Both the position numbers and the translations under genes were made by a program. Below are positions 1-9,124 of a DNA stretch of 20,996 nucleotides, one piece after another (position 1 is the first letter of the stretch; every line of letters starts with the position of its first letter). Source of the DNA: Calcarisporiella thermophila CBS 279.70. Its lineage: Eukaryota; Calcarisporiellomycota. The stretch lies in assembly GCF_041956535.1 (NCBI RefSeq), contig NW_027192204.1, positions 1-20,996 on the forward strand. Reading direction: 5' to 3'. Below the pieces are notes generated by a model. The model was not told the DNA's origin. It saw nothing but the letters and a program-made list of their open reading frames with translations, and ran no database searches.

Positions 1-566
1 AACGTAATATTGATTTCGGCCGTGGAGCTGGGCCAAGTCAAACTGAACGATGATTTTTTAGGGCCAGATTTACTTAACCTAATTCTCTACTTCGAAATTG
101 AATTATCTCAAACACCAATATCATGGCGTTAATTACTCGCAACTAGAGGTTTACAGCCAGTTATTTAATATCACGTGAAAAACCACTATCCAATTTTACA
201 AATTTATCAGTCTTACATCCCTGATTTGATCAAATTTCACTATGATTTATTGAGGTAAATCATTGTTTTATTTATACTTTCTAACAAATTTCGTTATGAT
301 ATTTTTTTGTAGGGTGAACTTGTAATGAAACAATTTGTATGCAAGATAACCTGACTATTCACTCATTTCACTTCCTCTTTTTAATATCGCGGATATTTCT
401 ATTGCAATCGAGTTATTCTTGTTTTCGGCTATAAAGAATAAATGGGAGAGAAGCAGTTGATCACATTGCTTCTTATACGGTACGGCTAGTATTATTTGAT
501 TTACCATCACAAATCGTTACAAAAACGTTGTTTAGCAAAATATGATTTTAATAATACGTTTATATT
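1..566. other. A+T-rich non-coding left edge
   Basis: No supportable gene was seen. The stretch is A+T-rich with stop codons in all frames. It lies 3' of the minus-strand secreted protein and probably holds its 3' UTR and polyadenylation region. No repeat or RNA gene was recognised. Confidence 0.5.
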
Positions 567-887
567 TTAATTGTATTGCAACCAGTTTTTACAATTATTT
601 AGATCCCTAGTTAATTCACCTAAAATACCGTCAACGGACGACTTATTACTATATTGATCATAATCACAAATTATTTTGCTAGCATCTCTCAATGTGATTA
701 AGAAAAAGTGCAAACATTTCCAACTACTAGCTGATATATTTTGAACTCTGGTAGCGCTTATATCATCTAAAAATAGAATGGAGTTACCAATGCTATTTGA
801 AACTAATTCGCAGGGAGTTGGGGCATCAGCATAGCAAATATTTACTATCCATAAAACCCCAAATAAAAATAAAAATAGCCGTATCAT
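567..887 (-). CDS. small secreted 4-cysteine protein, unknown family
   Basis: This single-exon frame encodes 106 aa. The ATG at 887 is chosen because the frame only extends upstream to a TTG at 965, and starting at 887 puts a textbook signal peptide at the very N terminus (residues 1-20, a hydrophobic Leu/Phe/Ile/Val core ending in CYA before DAPTPC). The mature part of about 86 aa has four Cys (C26, C58, C74, C99), consistent with two disulfides, and two N-glycosylation sequons (N50-I-S and N81-K-S). It is predicted to be secreted. I do not recognise the family, and size and Cys content alone do not show a function. A TATAAATA box lies 122 nt upstream. Composition matches the A+T-rich surroundings. 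Confidence 0.65.
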   Translation of the reverse strand: MIRLFLFLFGVLWIVNICYADAPTPCELVSNSIGNSILFLDDISATRVQNISASSWKCLHFFLITLRDASKIICDYDQYSNKSSVDGILGELTRDLNNCKNWLQYN

Positions 888-1008
888 CGTTTCTTTTTTG
901 GCAGTAATATCAGATAAAAAGGGTGGATAGCCAGGTGAGAGTTGATCAGGTACTAATATTTTCAATAAAATGGACTATTCTCTTTTAAAAATAAACAATT
1001 TAAAGGCT

Positions 1009-1016
1009 TATTTATA
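1009..1016 (-). promoter_or_regulatory. TATA box of the 567-887 secreted-protein gene
   Basis: Read on the minus strand this is TATAAATA, ending 122 nt before the ATG at 887. That implies a 5' leader of roughly 90-100 nt. The secreted-protein gene at 18638-18949 has the same octamer at nearly the same distance (125 nt). Confidence 0.5.
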
Positions 1017-1762
1017 CACTCAAATATAACTGAATTACGTAAAATAAAGTATATCTGGCGTTACTGAGACAATGATCTGTATATATCCTAATTCTGCCAA
1101 TTAAAATATTATACTAAAAGAGTTAATTTCGTAAATAGGCAATTTCTCTAATTTTGTGGCTTAGATAATCTAGTGATGTTGTTACATATGTTACTTTCAG
1201 ATCTTCTTAATCTCTGTCTACGTAGCTACGTCATCATTTATTGGATATATATACGTACATTTGAGATTGTAATAAATTAATAAGGAGTTAAATCTTTCTC
1301 TCCAACTAAAAACCCCCGTCACAGATGTCACCGAGCTATCACAACTTATATGAACTATCTAAAACTAAACAAATATAACACACTACAGCTATCAGAATTA
1401 ACTTAATTACAGTAGAAAATTCCATCAATTATATTGTCAAGCATTAATTTACAGTACATTATATTGAATCATCCAAGTAACTACCAGGGAATATATATCT
1501 AGGGTCAGAGGAACTATTATTTTGTTTCAGATAGAACACCCTGTTTTCTTAGAGTAGTTAAAAAAAATTCCAACTGGTTAGGTATCGAATTTTGACATTT
1601 TTTTCGATTAATTTTAAATACTTCCGATTAGTTTTTGTTCAATATTTTATAGTAATAAATTGAAAAATAACGAAAACAATATATTAGGCGTCCACTTGGA
1701 CTCTAATAAGAGGATAGCTTATGGGTGGACTGAATAGGTTATTTCACCATAGGAACTTCAAC
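1017..1762. other. intergenic region between convergent 5' and 3' ends, no gene seen
   Basis: About 750 nt of A+T-rich sequence between the promoter of the secreted-protein gene and the stop codon of the P450. It should contain the P450 3' UTR. No open frame, repeat or RNA gene could be supported. Confidence 0.5.
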
Positions 1763-3934
1763 TTAGTCACGTCTTTCGAAACGAATGTTAAGATCTTTTA
1801 TACGAAACAATCCGAGGGGATCGGTCACTTGTAGTCCATTAGAATGAGATGAATTATCTGGCAGTGTCCATTTGTAGTTGCGAACTATTATTTTTTTTTC
1901 AAAACGTTATAGAAAATACAATACTGTAGTTGTAATCAAGTAGAAAACACTTACGAAGCATGGAAAGCACTACTCGCTGCTCAGTCAGCGAAAATTGCAT
2001 ACCTAACTAAATTATGTTTCGTCGAGGATAGTTATTATATTGGAACACTTCGTTGATAATAATTAAAAGCTTACGCAAATACGCGGACCTCCTCCAAATG
2101 GCATCCATGCATCCCGAGGCGGATGATTTTCAGAGAGAAATCTATCGGGCCAAAATTTCTCTGGGTCCTGCCAGTATTTTGTTGAATTATGCAATGTGTA
2201 AACATCGGCAATTATATAGGTGCCTTTTGGTAACATGACACCGCCTATTTCAACTGAGTTCTCTACGACTCTAGGTCCAATACCGGGCGCGGGAGGATAT
2301 ATGCGAAGTGACTTTAAAATATAAAGTTTACAATAAGGTAAATGAAAATAAACCTAGCATTTATAATTACCTCCTTTATAATGCAATCAATATATTTCAT
2401 ACTCCTGCAACTCTCAACACTTGGTATTTGCATGCGATCAGAATTCGCAAGAATACGATCAACTTCTTGGCGAGCAATCTCTTGAATTTCTGGGTGCAGT
2501 GCAAGGAAATAGATAGATACGGAGAGCGCTCTTTTAAAAATATAAAAAAAATCATTAATATATCAAAATGATGTGAATTAGCAGATATTTACGCTTGGGT
2601 AGTTTCGTGGCCAGCAAAAAAGAAAACCATCAAATTATTCTACAGAGAAATTATACAATTTTCACTTTTCTCTTTATTATTAGATTATACTTTTTAGTAA
2701 ATAAAATGGGTATACCTTAATTTCCGTTGCGGTCCAATTCCTTTCCACATCTGCTATTGATGCGTCTATCATTAAGTCCAAAAGATTTTTGTGCTGCACA
2801 TTTATATTCTCGTCTAAGCCTTGGTGAATCTCTTTCTTCCTATTCTCAATTATTCCTAGAAATAGCTAAAAAAAAAAAAAGAAATTAATTGAATAGAATA
2901 TTCGTATAACTTAAAGAATATACGAACTTTGTTCAATTCGTCGAGAGATTGCGACGATTGCCTATCGAACAGGGCAATAAGAGGTTCAGCGCTCGGAAAG
3001 AGCAGACGAAACGGGTTGGTCATGCCTTTTAATGCCCCATCGTACTTTTTACAGTATTCGTTATATGGATCTTGTAGTGCATTGAAATTAAAATTGAAAA
3101 GTCCTCTCCCGAGAGCATCCAGGGTTAGCCTACGCATTACCAGCGGGATTTCTACGTCGACTCCTTGTGAGATAGCAAGGTTTATATATTCAAATAGTTC
3201 ATGAGCACATTCTCCAAAGCATTGCGTAGGAATAGTGTGTCGAAAAGCAGGGTCGAGTATCTATAATAGTTGAATTATTTAGAAACACCTGATAGGTTTT
3301 GGAAAAGGGAAACATATATATACTTTTCTATGGTGTCTCCATTCCTGTATTTATAGAAATATCAGTAGAGCTGACGATAAAATTAGAAAGGAGCTATAAA
3401 AGAATTGTACATACCTCACCATTGCTATTAGCTACGTTTTCTTTGCCGAAAAAATTAATAAGAAACTGACTCTGCTTAGGTGTAGTAACTTTCGGAATGT
3501 CCGCTAAGAAACAAAAATTTAATATACTCTGCGTTATTAGCTAGCAAGAAAGTAATCCTTACATGTGTGAGACAAAAAATATTTGATGTCTGAAGGATCG
3601 CTCAAGAATACGCCCCATCTTCCAAGAAACCATACCTACACAGATGTAGCATGTGAGTTAACCATTCGTTGAAAGTAGCACACAAGTATATAATTACAGA
3701 TGCCATGCCCTTTTTCTCAATGATAGGCCATATAATTTTTTTACAGCTTTCTTCGAAAGGATTGCCTTTTAGTATCGACAATAAGAAAGAGAGGGTTGGA
3801 ACCTTTGGAATGCCGCGAAGATGAGAGGATGGGATGAAGATGTGTGTAATGGCTCGACATCCCACGATGCCAAGTATGGCAGCGATGCTGAGTGCGGCTT
3901 TCCACAAATATCTAGATTTGAGACTGTCAATCAT
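1763..3934 (-). CDS. microsomal cytochrome P450, 11 exons, complete (506 aa)
   Basis: Exons on the minus strand: 3934-3698, 3635-3563, 3503-3415, 3344-3324, 3260-2928, 2865-2716, 2639-2593, 2530-2371, 2311-2075, 2006-1955 and 1884-1763. Every junction is GT-AG and phase-compatible, and the sum is 1521 nt (506 aa plus stop). Residues about 14-34 form an N-terminal membrane anchor, followed by a proline-containing hinge (GIPKVP). Landmarks are the I-helix AGHETT (310-315), the K-helix E370-S-L-R373, a PERF-like WPDRF, and a heme loop F442-GGGPRI-C449-LG with C449 as thiolate ligand. It should be an ER-bound monooxygenase needing a separate reductase; the substrate is unknown. The ATG at 3934 is preferred over an in-frame TTG at 3952. 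Only 92 nt separate it from the stop of the upstream minus-strand gene. The 21-nt exon 4 is a microexon. The sequence resembles P450s of early-diverging fungi, but no CYP family is assigned. All motifs are intact, so it is not a pseudogene. Confidence 0.9.
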
Positions 3935-4026
3935 AATAATACGGTCGATCAATAGTAGCCGTTCAGGGCCGTTTTTATTAATACATAGATCGTACTTGGC
4001 GAGCTTGGCAAGATTTTTAGCCGGAC

Positions 4027-5249
4027 CTATTCCGATAGCCGAAATTGACTTAGATCGGTTGACTCAGGGTCAGGGAATATCCACATATCTCCATCAGGCT
4101 GAATCACCGAAACTTTATCTACTTGAATTACCCGTAGCATATATGCAATGGAAATAAAATACTGTATGAATGTTTTTCTATCACTTCTGAGAGAAAAGAG
4201 TTATTATTTCACGAGAGTATTTACTGTATATGTTTAATGGATCGTTAAATAATGCCATTGCATTTCAATGGCATACATGACTAACCAAGCTAAATAGTAT
4301 ACACTCGTATCTTCGCCTGGTATTATACTTGTTCTGGGGGTATGTACTCTCTTTTAAAATTTCCCTATTGAACACTTCGATGCTATCAGCGTCTTTAGCC
4401 ACGAAATATTCGTAGACTATATATCACCATTCAAATCTGTGGGTAAATTAACAATACAAATAACAATACAATTCATCGTTTTCTTTTTGTTGAAATTGCA
4501 TTTCACCACCATACTTCGTGATTTCTTAAAGTGTAATGCTTATATATGCTTAAGCTATATTTTGGATATATGAAAAAAAGGAATAAGAAAATTTAATAAA
4601 GGAATATTAGGATGCAAAAATTATTGTAAGGGATACCTTATATAAAAATGCTAACTCACCTTGCAATTTTTCTTGCTTCCGCGCGGAGTAGGCATATTTC
4701 TCGAATGACGCTCCTGGCAGACAAGGAGATTGCTTATTATCCATTACTCTTGACCAATAAATAAAACTAATGTATTAGATAATTGCCTGCGTTTGTTTTA
4801 CACGTTCTCCAACCACTTGTAGAACACATAATTCTACTGAAGAATAGTAATATTAGAATAAAATATTCCTTTAATATTTGAAATTTTAATACCGTATACT
4901 TATCCTTGAATATCCACTCACATGTATCCAAGAACCTTCTTATAACACCATTCGCTATCTTTTCAGTGCTTTCCATAATTTACTTTCTCTTTGAAATCGA
5001 CCGCCACTTCTTCCTCATACTATATCACTATCCAAGATTTTGGTCCAATTCGAACCAGACATTATCAAAAAGTCATCGAAATATTGGATATTACTTAGGC
5101 AGCATCTCATTCGCATGAAAGCTTGAAGCATATAATGCTATCCATATGTTAAAAAAACCGATTGCAATGAATTGAAGCTTTATTAGTAGAAAAAAAGTTT
5201 ATATTTTTTGCTACGGTATACTTACTGCGATATGTGATTCGATTCGCAT
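4027..5249 (-). CDS. probable small membrane-anchored or secreted protein, unknown family
   Basis: A multi-exon model on the minus strand: 5249-5226, 5177-5095, 4968-4893, 4833-4802, 4766-4660, 4524-4507, 4416-4329 and 4186-4027. It totals 588 nt (195 aa) with all phases compatible. Residues about 9-29 are hydrophobic (signal peptide or anchor). The best-supported part is the last exon, 53 codons of non-repetitive sequence containing VIQPDGDMWIFPDPES, ending at TAG 4029-4027. Weak points are a 35-nt intron (4801-4767; a donor GTGGTT further upstream would make it about 50 nt), an 18-nt exon, and two or three possible donors near 4329. An alternative start is the ATG at 4976, without the anchor. 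I recognise no family. The gene lies directly upstream of and co-oriented with the P450, so shared regulation or read-through is possible. A 12-codon upstream ORF begins at 5298. Confidence 0.42.
4252..4274. repeat. perfect inverted repeat, 9-bp arms, 5-nt loop
   Basis: ATGCCATTG, then CATTT, then CAATGGCAT. In the gene model it falls inside the last intron of the unknown minus-strand gene (about 4328-4187), so it could form a hairpin in the pre-mRNA. Chance is possible at this length. Confidence 0.5.
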
Positions 5250-5326
5250 TTTCCTACTCTTAGATTCCTGGCCCTCTAAAGGTATCAACTGACATCATTC
5301 CTCCGAAATTGCTCAAGTTGCAAATG

Positions 5327-5334
5327 TATTTATA
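5327..5334 (-). promoter_or_regulatory. candidate TATA box for the 4027-5249 gene
   Basis: TATAAATA on the minus strand, ending 78 nt before the proposed ATG at 5249. This is the same octamer as at the two small secreted-protein genes, and it supports 5249 rather than 4976 as the start. Confidence 0.4.
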
Positions 5335-6565
5335 GCTCTAGTCCTATCTTTGCGGTTGTTGGTCTCAAGCCGTGAAGAGTTACATTTCTTGGAATCCGAA
5401 ATTAGCGAGAATGTATAGTAGAGAATGCCTTATTTCGACAGGTTGAGTATCCCTAACTAGTGATATTTTATTCTGAAATCATTGTAGCTATAGACTCTTC
5501 AGGTTATATTTCTAAGGGAAAAGATTAGAGAGAAGATGAATAAAATAAAGGAAAATAAAAGATGTAGATGAGCAAAGAAGATATTCAAGAAATGGAGAGG
5601 CTCAAACTTGCAGACCCTTGGTTGAGCGACTTCTTCGCGTTAAGCCTTTGAATTTGGTGGATCATGCTCTTCTTGAATTTACGAATCAGCCTCTTCGATT
5701 TAATTTATCCTATTCAATAACCTAAGTTAAATCTGGCCGTAGGTTTACTAAACGCATCGCCAAAATGTACTGTTATCAAGTAGTTTATATACTTGTGCAT
5801 TTTCTCGTCTCAAAGTGCCCCACCACTAACTAGCCTTCACGTTGATACTATGCCTCAAATTCATGTTTGCTCCTTCAGTTCTTTTTGGGCAAAACGGATC
5901 ATATTCAGAGGATGATGTCATGCAGACATTGAGAATGGTCAACCCCTTTCGGCGAGGACTCCGAGCATCTTCGATTCGTGCAACGGATTACGTCCATTTT
6001 TGTTTTTCTTTTCAACCGCACGGGAACCCTTAGCCAATTAGAACGCATTGCATCGACTAAAGTTTGCTCGATTATAACTCCCAGCCCTGCCTCTAAATTC
6101 TCTCGGCTCGTCCTCCGCATCATCTCTCTTGGATTGTTTGTTTCGATTAACGAAGCCAGACAGGCTGCTCCCACTGTAGAAAACGCGCTGATAATGCAAA
6201 ATGATGCAGAATAAAGAAGTCTTTATTCTGAGGTCGTGCTTTCACTCTCCTTAATTTCGATGTCGGCTCCAAATTAGTTGATAATAGAGAGCTGGCATTC
6301 AGGATTTAAACACCGCAGTTTGCGTTATAGACTTGCACTATGGTCAGGATATTGGAGTCTCGCGAGAGACGCACGTATATCCAGAGGATTGGAGGTTAGA
6401 GTTTTGCAAAGCAAATGCGGAAATACAGTGCTTGGCACATTCTTCAATAGACAACATGTTACAAAGCCTCGAGTAAAGGTGGATTAATAATAGCTGAGAT
6501 ATTACATCTTCAAATCAATCTAATCCTAGAAACAAATTACAAATCAACTAGTTGGCCAGTTGTGC
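5335..6565. other. divergent intergenic region with a G+C-richer patch
   Basis: This 1.2-kb gap separates the minus-strand unknown/P450 pair from the plus-strand MFS gene, so it should hold the promoters of both directions. About 5900-6230 is clearly richer in G+C than the flanks and carries overlapping open frames on both strands (for example minus 6174-5905, without an ATG at its start, and plus 5978-6214). None resembles a family I know. It could be a decayed gene, a non-coding exon or regulatory DNA. A perfect 24-bp hairpin lies at 6207-6230. Confidence 0.45.
6207..6230. repeat. perfect inverted repeat, 11-bp arms, 2-nt centre
   Basis: CAGAATAAAGA, then AG, then TCTTTATTCTG. It is centred about 410 nt upstream of the MFS start in the divergent promoter region. 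It may be a dimeric protein-binding site or a cruciform-forming element; the sequence alone does not decide. Confidence 0.6.
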
Positions 6566-6573
6566 TATATATT
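6566..6573 (+). promoter_or_regulatory. TATA-like element of the MFS gene
   Basis: TATATATT, 58 nt upstream of the ATG at 6631. The P450-reductase fusion has a similar element at nearly the same distance (61 nt). Confidence 0.4.
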
Positions 6574-6630
6574 GATTCCTAGGTCAAGTCCACGCAGATT
6601 CAAGCGGTTGCCTCTGTGGTATTGACCAAC

Positions 6631-8202
6631 ATGTCCTCTGCTGCCACTGCTACTTCTTCGGAAATTGAAAAAAACGAAAAGCCACCGACTGTTAAACCGG
6701 CTGTGGAGTTGCCTAGAGCACAATTCCTCTGGATCATGGTCGTCATTTGGGTGGGCAATTTTGCAGCCTTCTTCAACGAGACAACCGCAACCACCTCCAT
6801 GCACGCTATCGGGCAAGAGTTTGCAGCACTCAGCGATCAGAATTGGATTGCAACATCCTATCTTCTAGGATTCACCGTGACGCAAACATTGTTGGGGAAG
6901 TTCTGCGATATTTTTGGCCGACAACTTCTTTTTAATTCAACGCTTCTCTTATTTTCCATCGGAACACTATGGTGCGCTCTTTCTCCGTCGATGATATCAG
7001 TTGTTATCGCTCGCTTGATACAGGGCATTGGCGCCGCCGGCCGTCAGACAATTGGGCTGATTATCATCCTAGACTGCACCACACCCCAAACTAGAGGAAT
7101 GTGGCTAGGAACCTTCCACTTGTCTCTGTCGCTTGGTCTGGCGGTCGGCCCATGGATCGGGGCTATATTGTCTGTAATGGCGACCTGGCGATACACCTTC
7201 TGGATCACCCTTATTTTGAATGCGTTAACGTTTATTATTGCCCTTATCTACATGCGCTTCCCGGGAAAAGATGGGAAGATATCAGAAAAGCTTAAACAGG
7301 TGGACTATGTTGGCTCCTTCCTCGCAGTCGGAACCGCCTCGTTAGTGTGCATTGCCCTAGAGCTAGGTGGCAAACAATTTAAATGGAACTCGGTGCCAAT
7401 CATTGTTATGTTTTGTTTGGCCGCCGTGCTCATTCCAGCGTTTGCTTACTATGAATTGCACTTCGCGTCGCAGCCAATTGTCAACTTTAGACTTTTCAAA
7501 AAACTAAATATAATTCTTGCGTGCTTCCTTAACTTCGTATGTGGCGCTGCACTCTTTGGAAGTGTTTTCTACCTTCCCAGGTACTTCATTAACGTTCTAG
7601 GCAGCGATCTCATCACTGCGGGGGTGCAGCTGTTTGGGCTTAATATTGCTGCAGGATTTTCTTCAGTAGCTGGCAGCAATCTTATTTCGCTCACCGGTAA
7701 GACTCGACTGGTGGGCGTGATGGGTGCCGTTCCTTTCATTCTGGGCGCTGCTCTAATGTTTACCGTCAATGAAGTCAGTCCTGCGTGGAAATCCATCGTG
7801 TTGAGCATCTTGATGGGGCTTGGAATTGGTTGTTTGTACCAACCCGCCCTAGTTGTGGGTCCCATGTCTGTCAAACAAGAGGAGGTGGCTGGCATCAGCG
7901 GATTTCTTGGATTTCTACGGACACTAGGGGGCACAGTCGCTACGGCCCTGTTGACCTCGGTGTTCGACACTTCATTCAAGTCCCAGCTTTATGGCGTGCT
8001 TCCCAGCGACCTCGTTGATACGGGCTTGAAGCTGGCTGATGAGCATGAAAATTATCCAGAGTATAATGGCGTGATAATCAAGGCTATAGTGTATGCATTC
8101 CATATTGGCTACATTCCGGTAATTGCATTTGGTATCACCTACCTAGTTAGTGTGGTGCTATTAAGGGGGGTAGATTTCACACCCAAGCCAAGGAAGACTT
8201 AA
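6631..8202 (+). CDS. MFS drug:H+ antiporter-type transporter, DHA2 (14-TM) family
   Basis: An intronless frame encodes 523 aa. The ATG at 6631 is preferred to the in-frame GTG at 6616. A hydrophilic Ser/Thr/Lys-rich cytosolic tail (1-30) precedes many hydrophobic segments, and the length suits 14 TM helices. Recognisable signatures are NWIATSYLL, the loop 2-3 motif A G89-KFCD-IFGR97, the TM4 motif B R128-LIQGIGAAG137, and a TM5 glycine/proline stretch LGLAVGPWIGAIL. The family exports small molecules or drugs, or takes up siderophores and amino acids, by proton coupling at the plasma or vacuolar membrane. Motif B favours an antiporter (export). The substrate is unknown. It lies immediately upstream of a regulator-like gene and a P450 fusion on the same strand, which suggests efflux of an oxidised product or its toxic substrate. 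G+C is clearly above the flanks, as expected for an expressed gene. Confidence 0.92.
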   Translation: MSSAATATSSEIEKNEKPPTVKPAVELPRAQFLWIMVVIWVGNFAAFFNETTATTSMHAIGQEFAALSDQNWIATSYLLGFTVTQTLLGKFCDIFGRQLLFNSTLLLFSIGTLWCALSPSMISVVIARLIQGIGAAGRQTIGLIIILDCTTPQTRGMWLGTFHLSLSLGLAVGPWIGAILSVMATWRYTFWITLILNALTFIIALIYMRFPGKDGKISEKLKQVDYVGSFLAVGTASLVCIALELGGKQFKWNSVPIIVMFCLAAVLIPAFAYYELHFASQPIVNFRLFKKLNIILACFLNFVCGAALFGSVFYLPRYFINVLGSDLITAGVQLFGLNIAAGFSSVAGSNLISLTGKTRLVGVMGAVPFILGAALMFTVNEVSPAWKSIVLSILMGLGIGCLYQPALVVGPMSVKQEEVAGISGFLGFLRTLGGTVATALLTSVFDTSFKSQLYGVLPSDLVDTGLKLADEHENYPEYNGVIIKAIVYAFHIGYIPVIAFGITYLVSVVLLRGVDFTPKPRKT

Positions 8203-9124
8203 AGCTCCCTATAATATAACATATTTGCATAGCAACCACCTCCTTAAGGGAATATTGTCTATTCCAAGCTATCTATTTGCTAATATACTGGTTTAAGCAT
8301 ACCTGATTTATTTCTTGTCCATTCGAAACTCCCACTTACTTTAACCTCTTTTGCTCGCTTCTTTTTCGTATAAAATAAAATTCTCAAGAGGTCCGATATA
8401 AGAACGGTTCAACAGTGATGTTATTAATTGATTTTGGTAGAATTAATTATCACGTCAAAAGCACCTCCCAAATTGTAAAAGATCAGACTTTTTATGGAGC
8501 TTTTCTATACGTGCAATCAGGCGAGCGGGTTATCTGATGCATTTTCTGTTATAGTCGACGTACGTGATACAGCTGAGGATGTAAAAGAAATTCATTAAGA
8601 ACTTTTGGAAACTGGAAAAGCATATTTTTTGCTGTTTGGTTCCGGTAGACATAAATACTGCAAGCTACTAAGAACTTCTTGGGGTAATTGGAGTAGATTC
8701 AAAATATGCAAGGCAAATAACCCCAAAGCAGCCATTTAGTTGCATATCGGATGCAAAAAGCAGGATAAAACTTCCAGAGAGTGTGCTGAAAAAGTTTAAA
8801 TTTCATAATTTGCTTGATGTTCGATCGGAATGTGGTTCAATAGTATAATTTGCTCCTTTTTCTGTCTTTCTATGCTTGGGTTAAACATTATGAAATTATG
8901 AAAAAATATTTCCTGAAGGTAAAAACTTGGACGTTACTCTCAAATTTATTTAAGAGGTGAGAGAACATGCTCTCTGCATCGCACTGCAGATCGAGTGTTT
9001 AGATGAACTGTTTGTAATGTAGAGCTGACTATCCAATTTGGATGGCTTATACCAAATCCCAGACAATAAGATATCACAGCAGCCATGTTAAAAGAGAAAT
9101 TCTATTATTTCGATCAGATTATAT
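8203..9124. other. intergenic region with a possible coding relic (about 8479-8848)
   Basis: The gap holds the MFS 3' end and the promoter of the regulator-like gene. One frame is open from 8479 to 8739 except for a single TAA at 8596-8598. A second frame is open from 8672 to 8848. Both read like globular protein, but neither has a clear start, splice context or known motif. I looked here for a Zn2Cys6 exon that could belong to the downstream gene and found no matching Cys pattern. It is a relic or chance. Confidence 0.3.

Noticed and set aside
888-965. N-terminal extension of the secreted protein
   Set aside because: It would start at TTG and would bury the signal peptide 26 residues inside the protein.
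2053-2571. Plus-strand open frames of 61 and 87 codons
   Set aside because: They are antisense to P450 exons 8 and 9, and the minus-strand reading carries the ExxR and heme motifs.
1763-3934. Fragmented P450 frames could mean a pseudogene
   Set aside because: All fragments join through phase-compatible GT-AG introns of about 59-76 nt, with every catalytic motif intact.
3935-4026. In-frame upstream extension of the P450
   Set aside because: The frame stays open to about 4060, but no ATG occurs. Starting at 3934 gives a normal anchor position.
5950-5963. CGG-N8-CCG site resembling a zinc-cluster regulator target
   Set aside because: I noticed only this copy, it lies about 670 nt from the MFS start, and the local regulator lacks a zinc cluster.
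8600-8800. Zn2Cys6 domain exon for the regulator-like gene
   Set aside because: Cysteines occur in two frames, but none has the CxxCx6Cx5-12CxxCx6-8C spacing.
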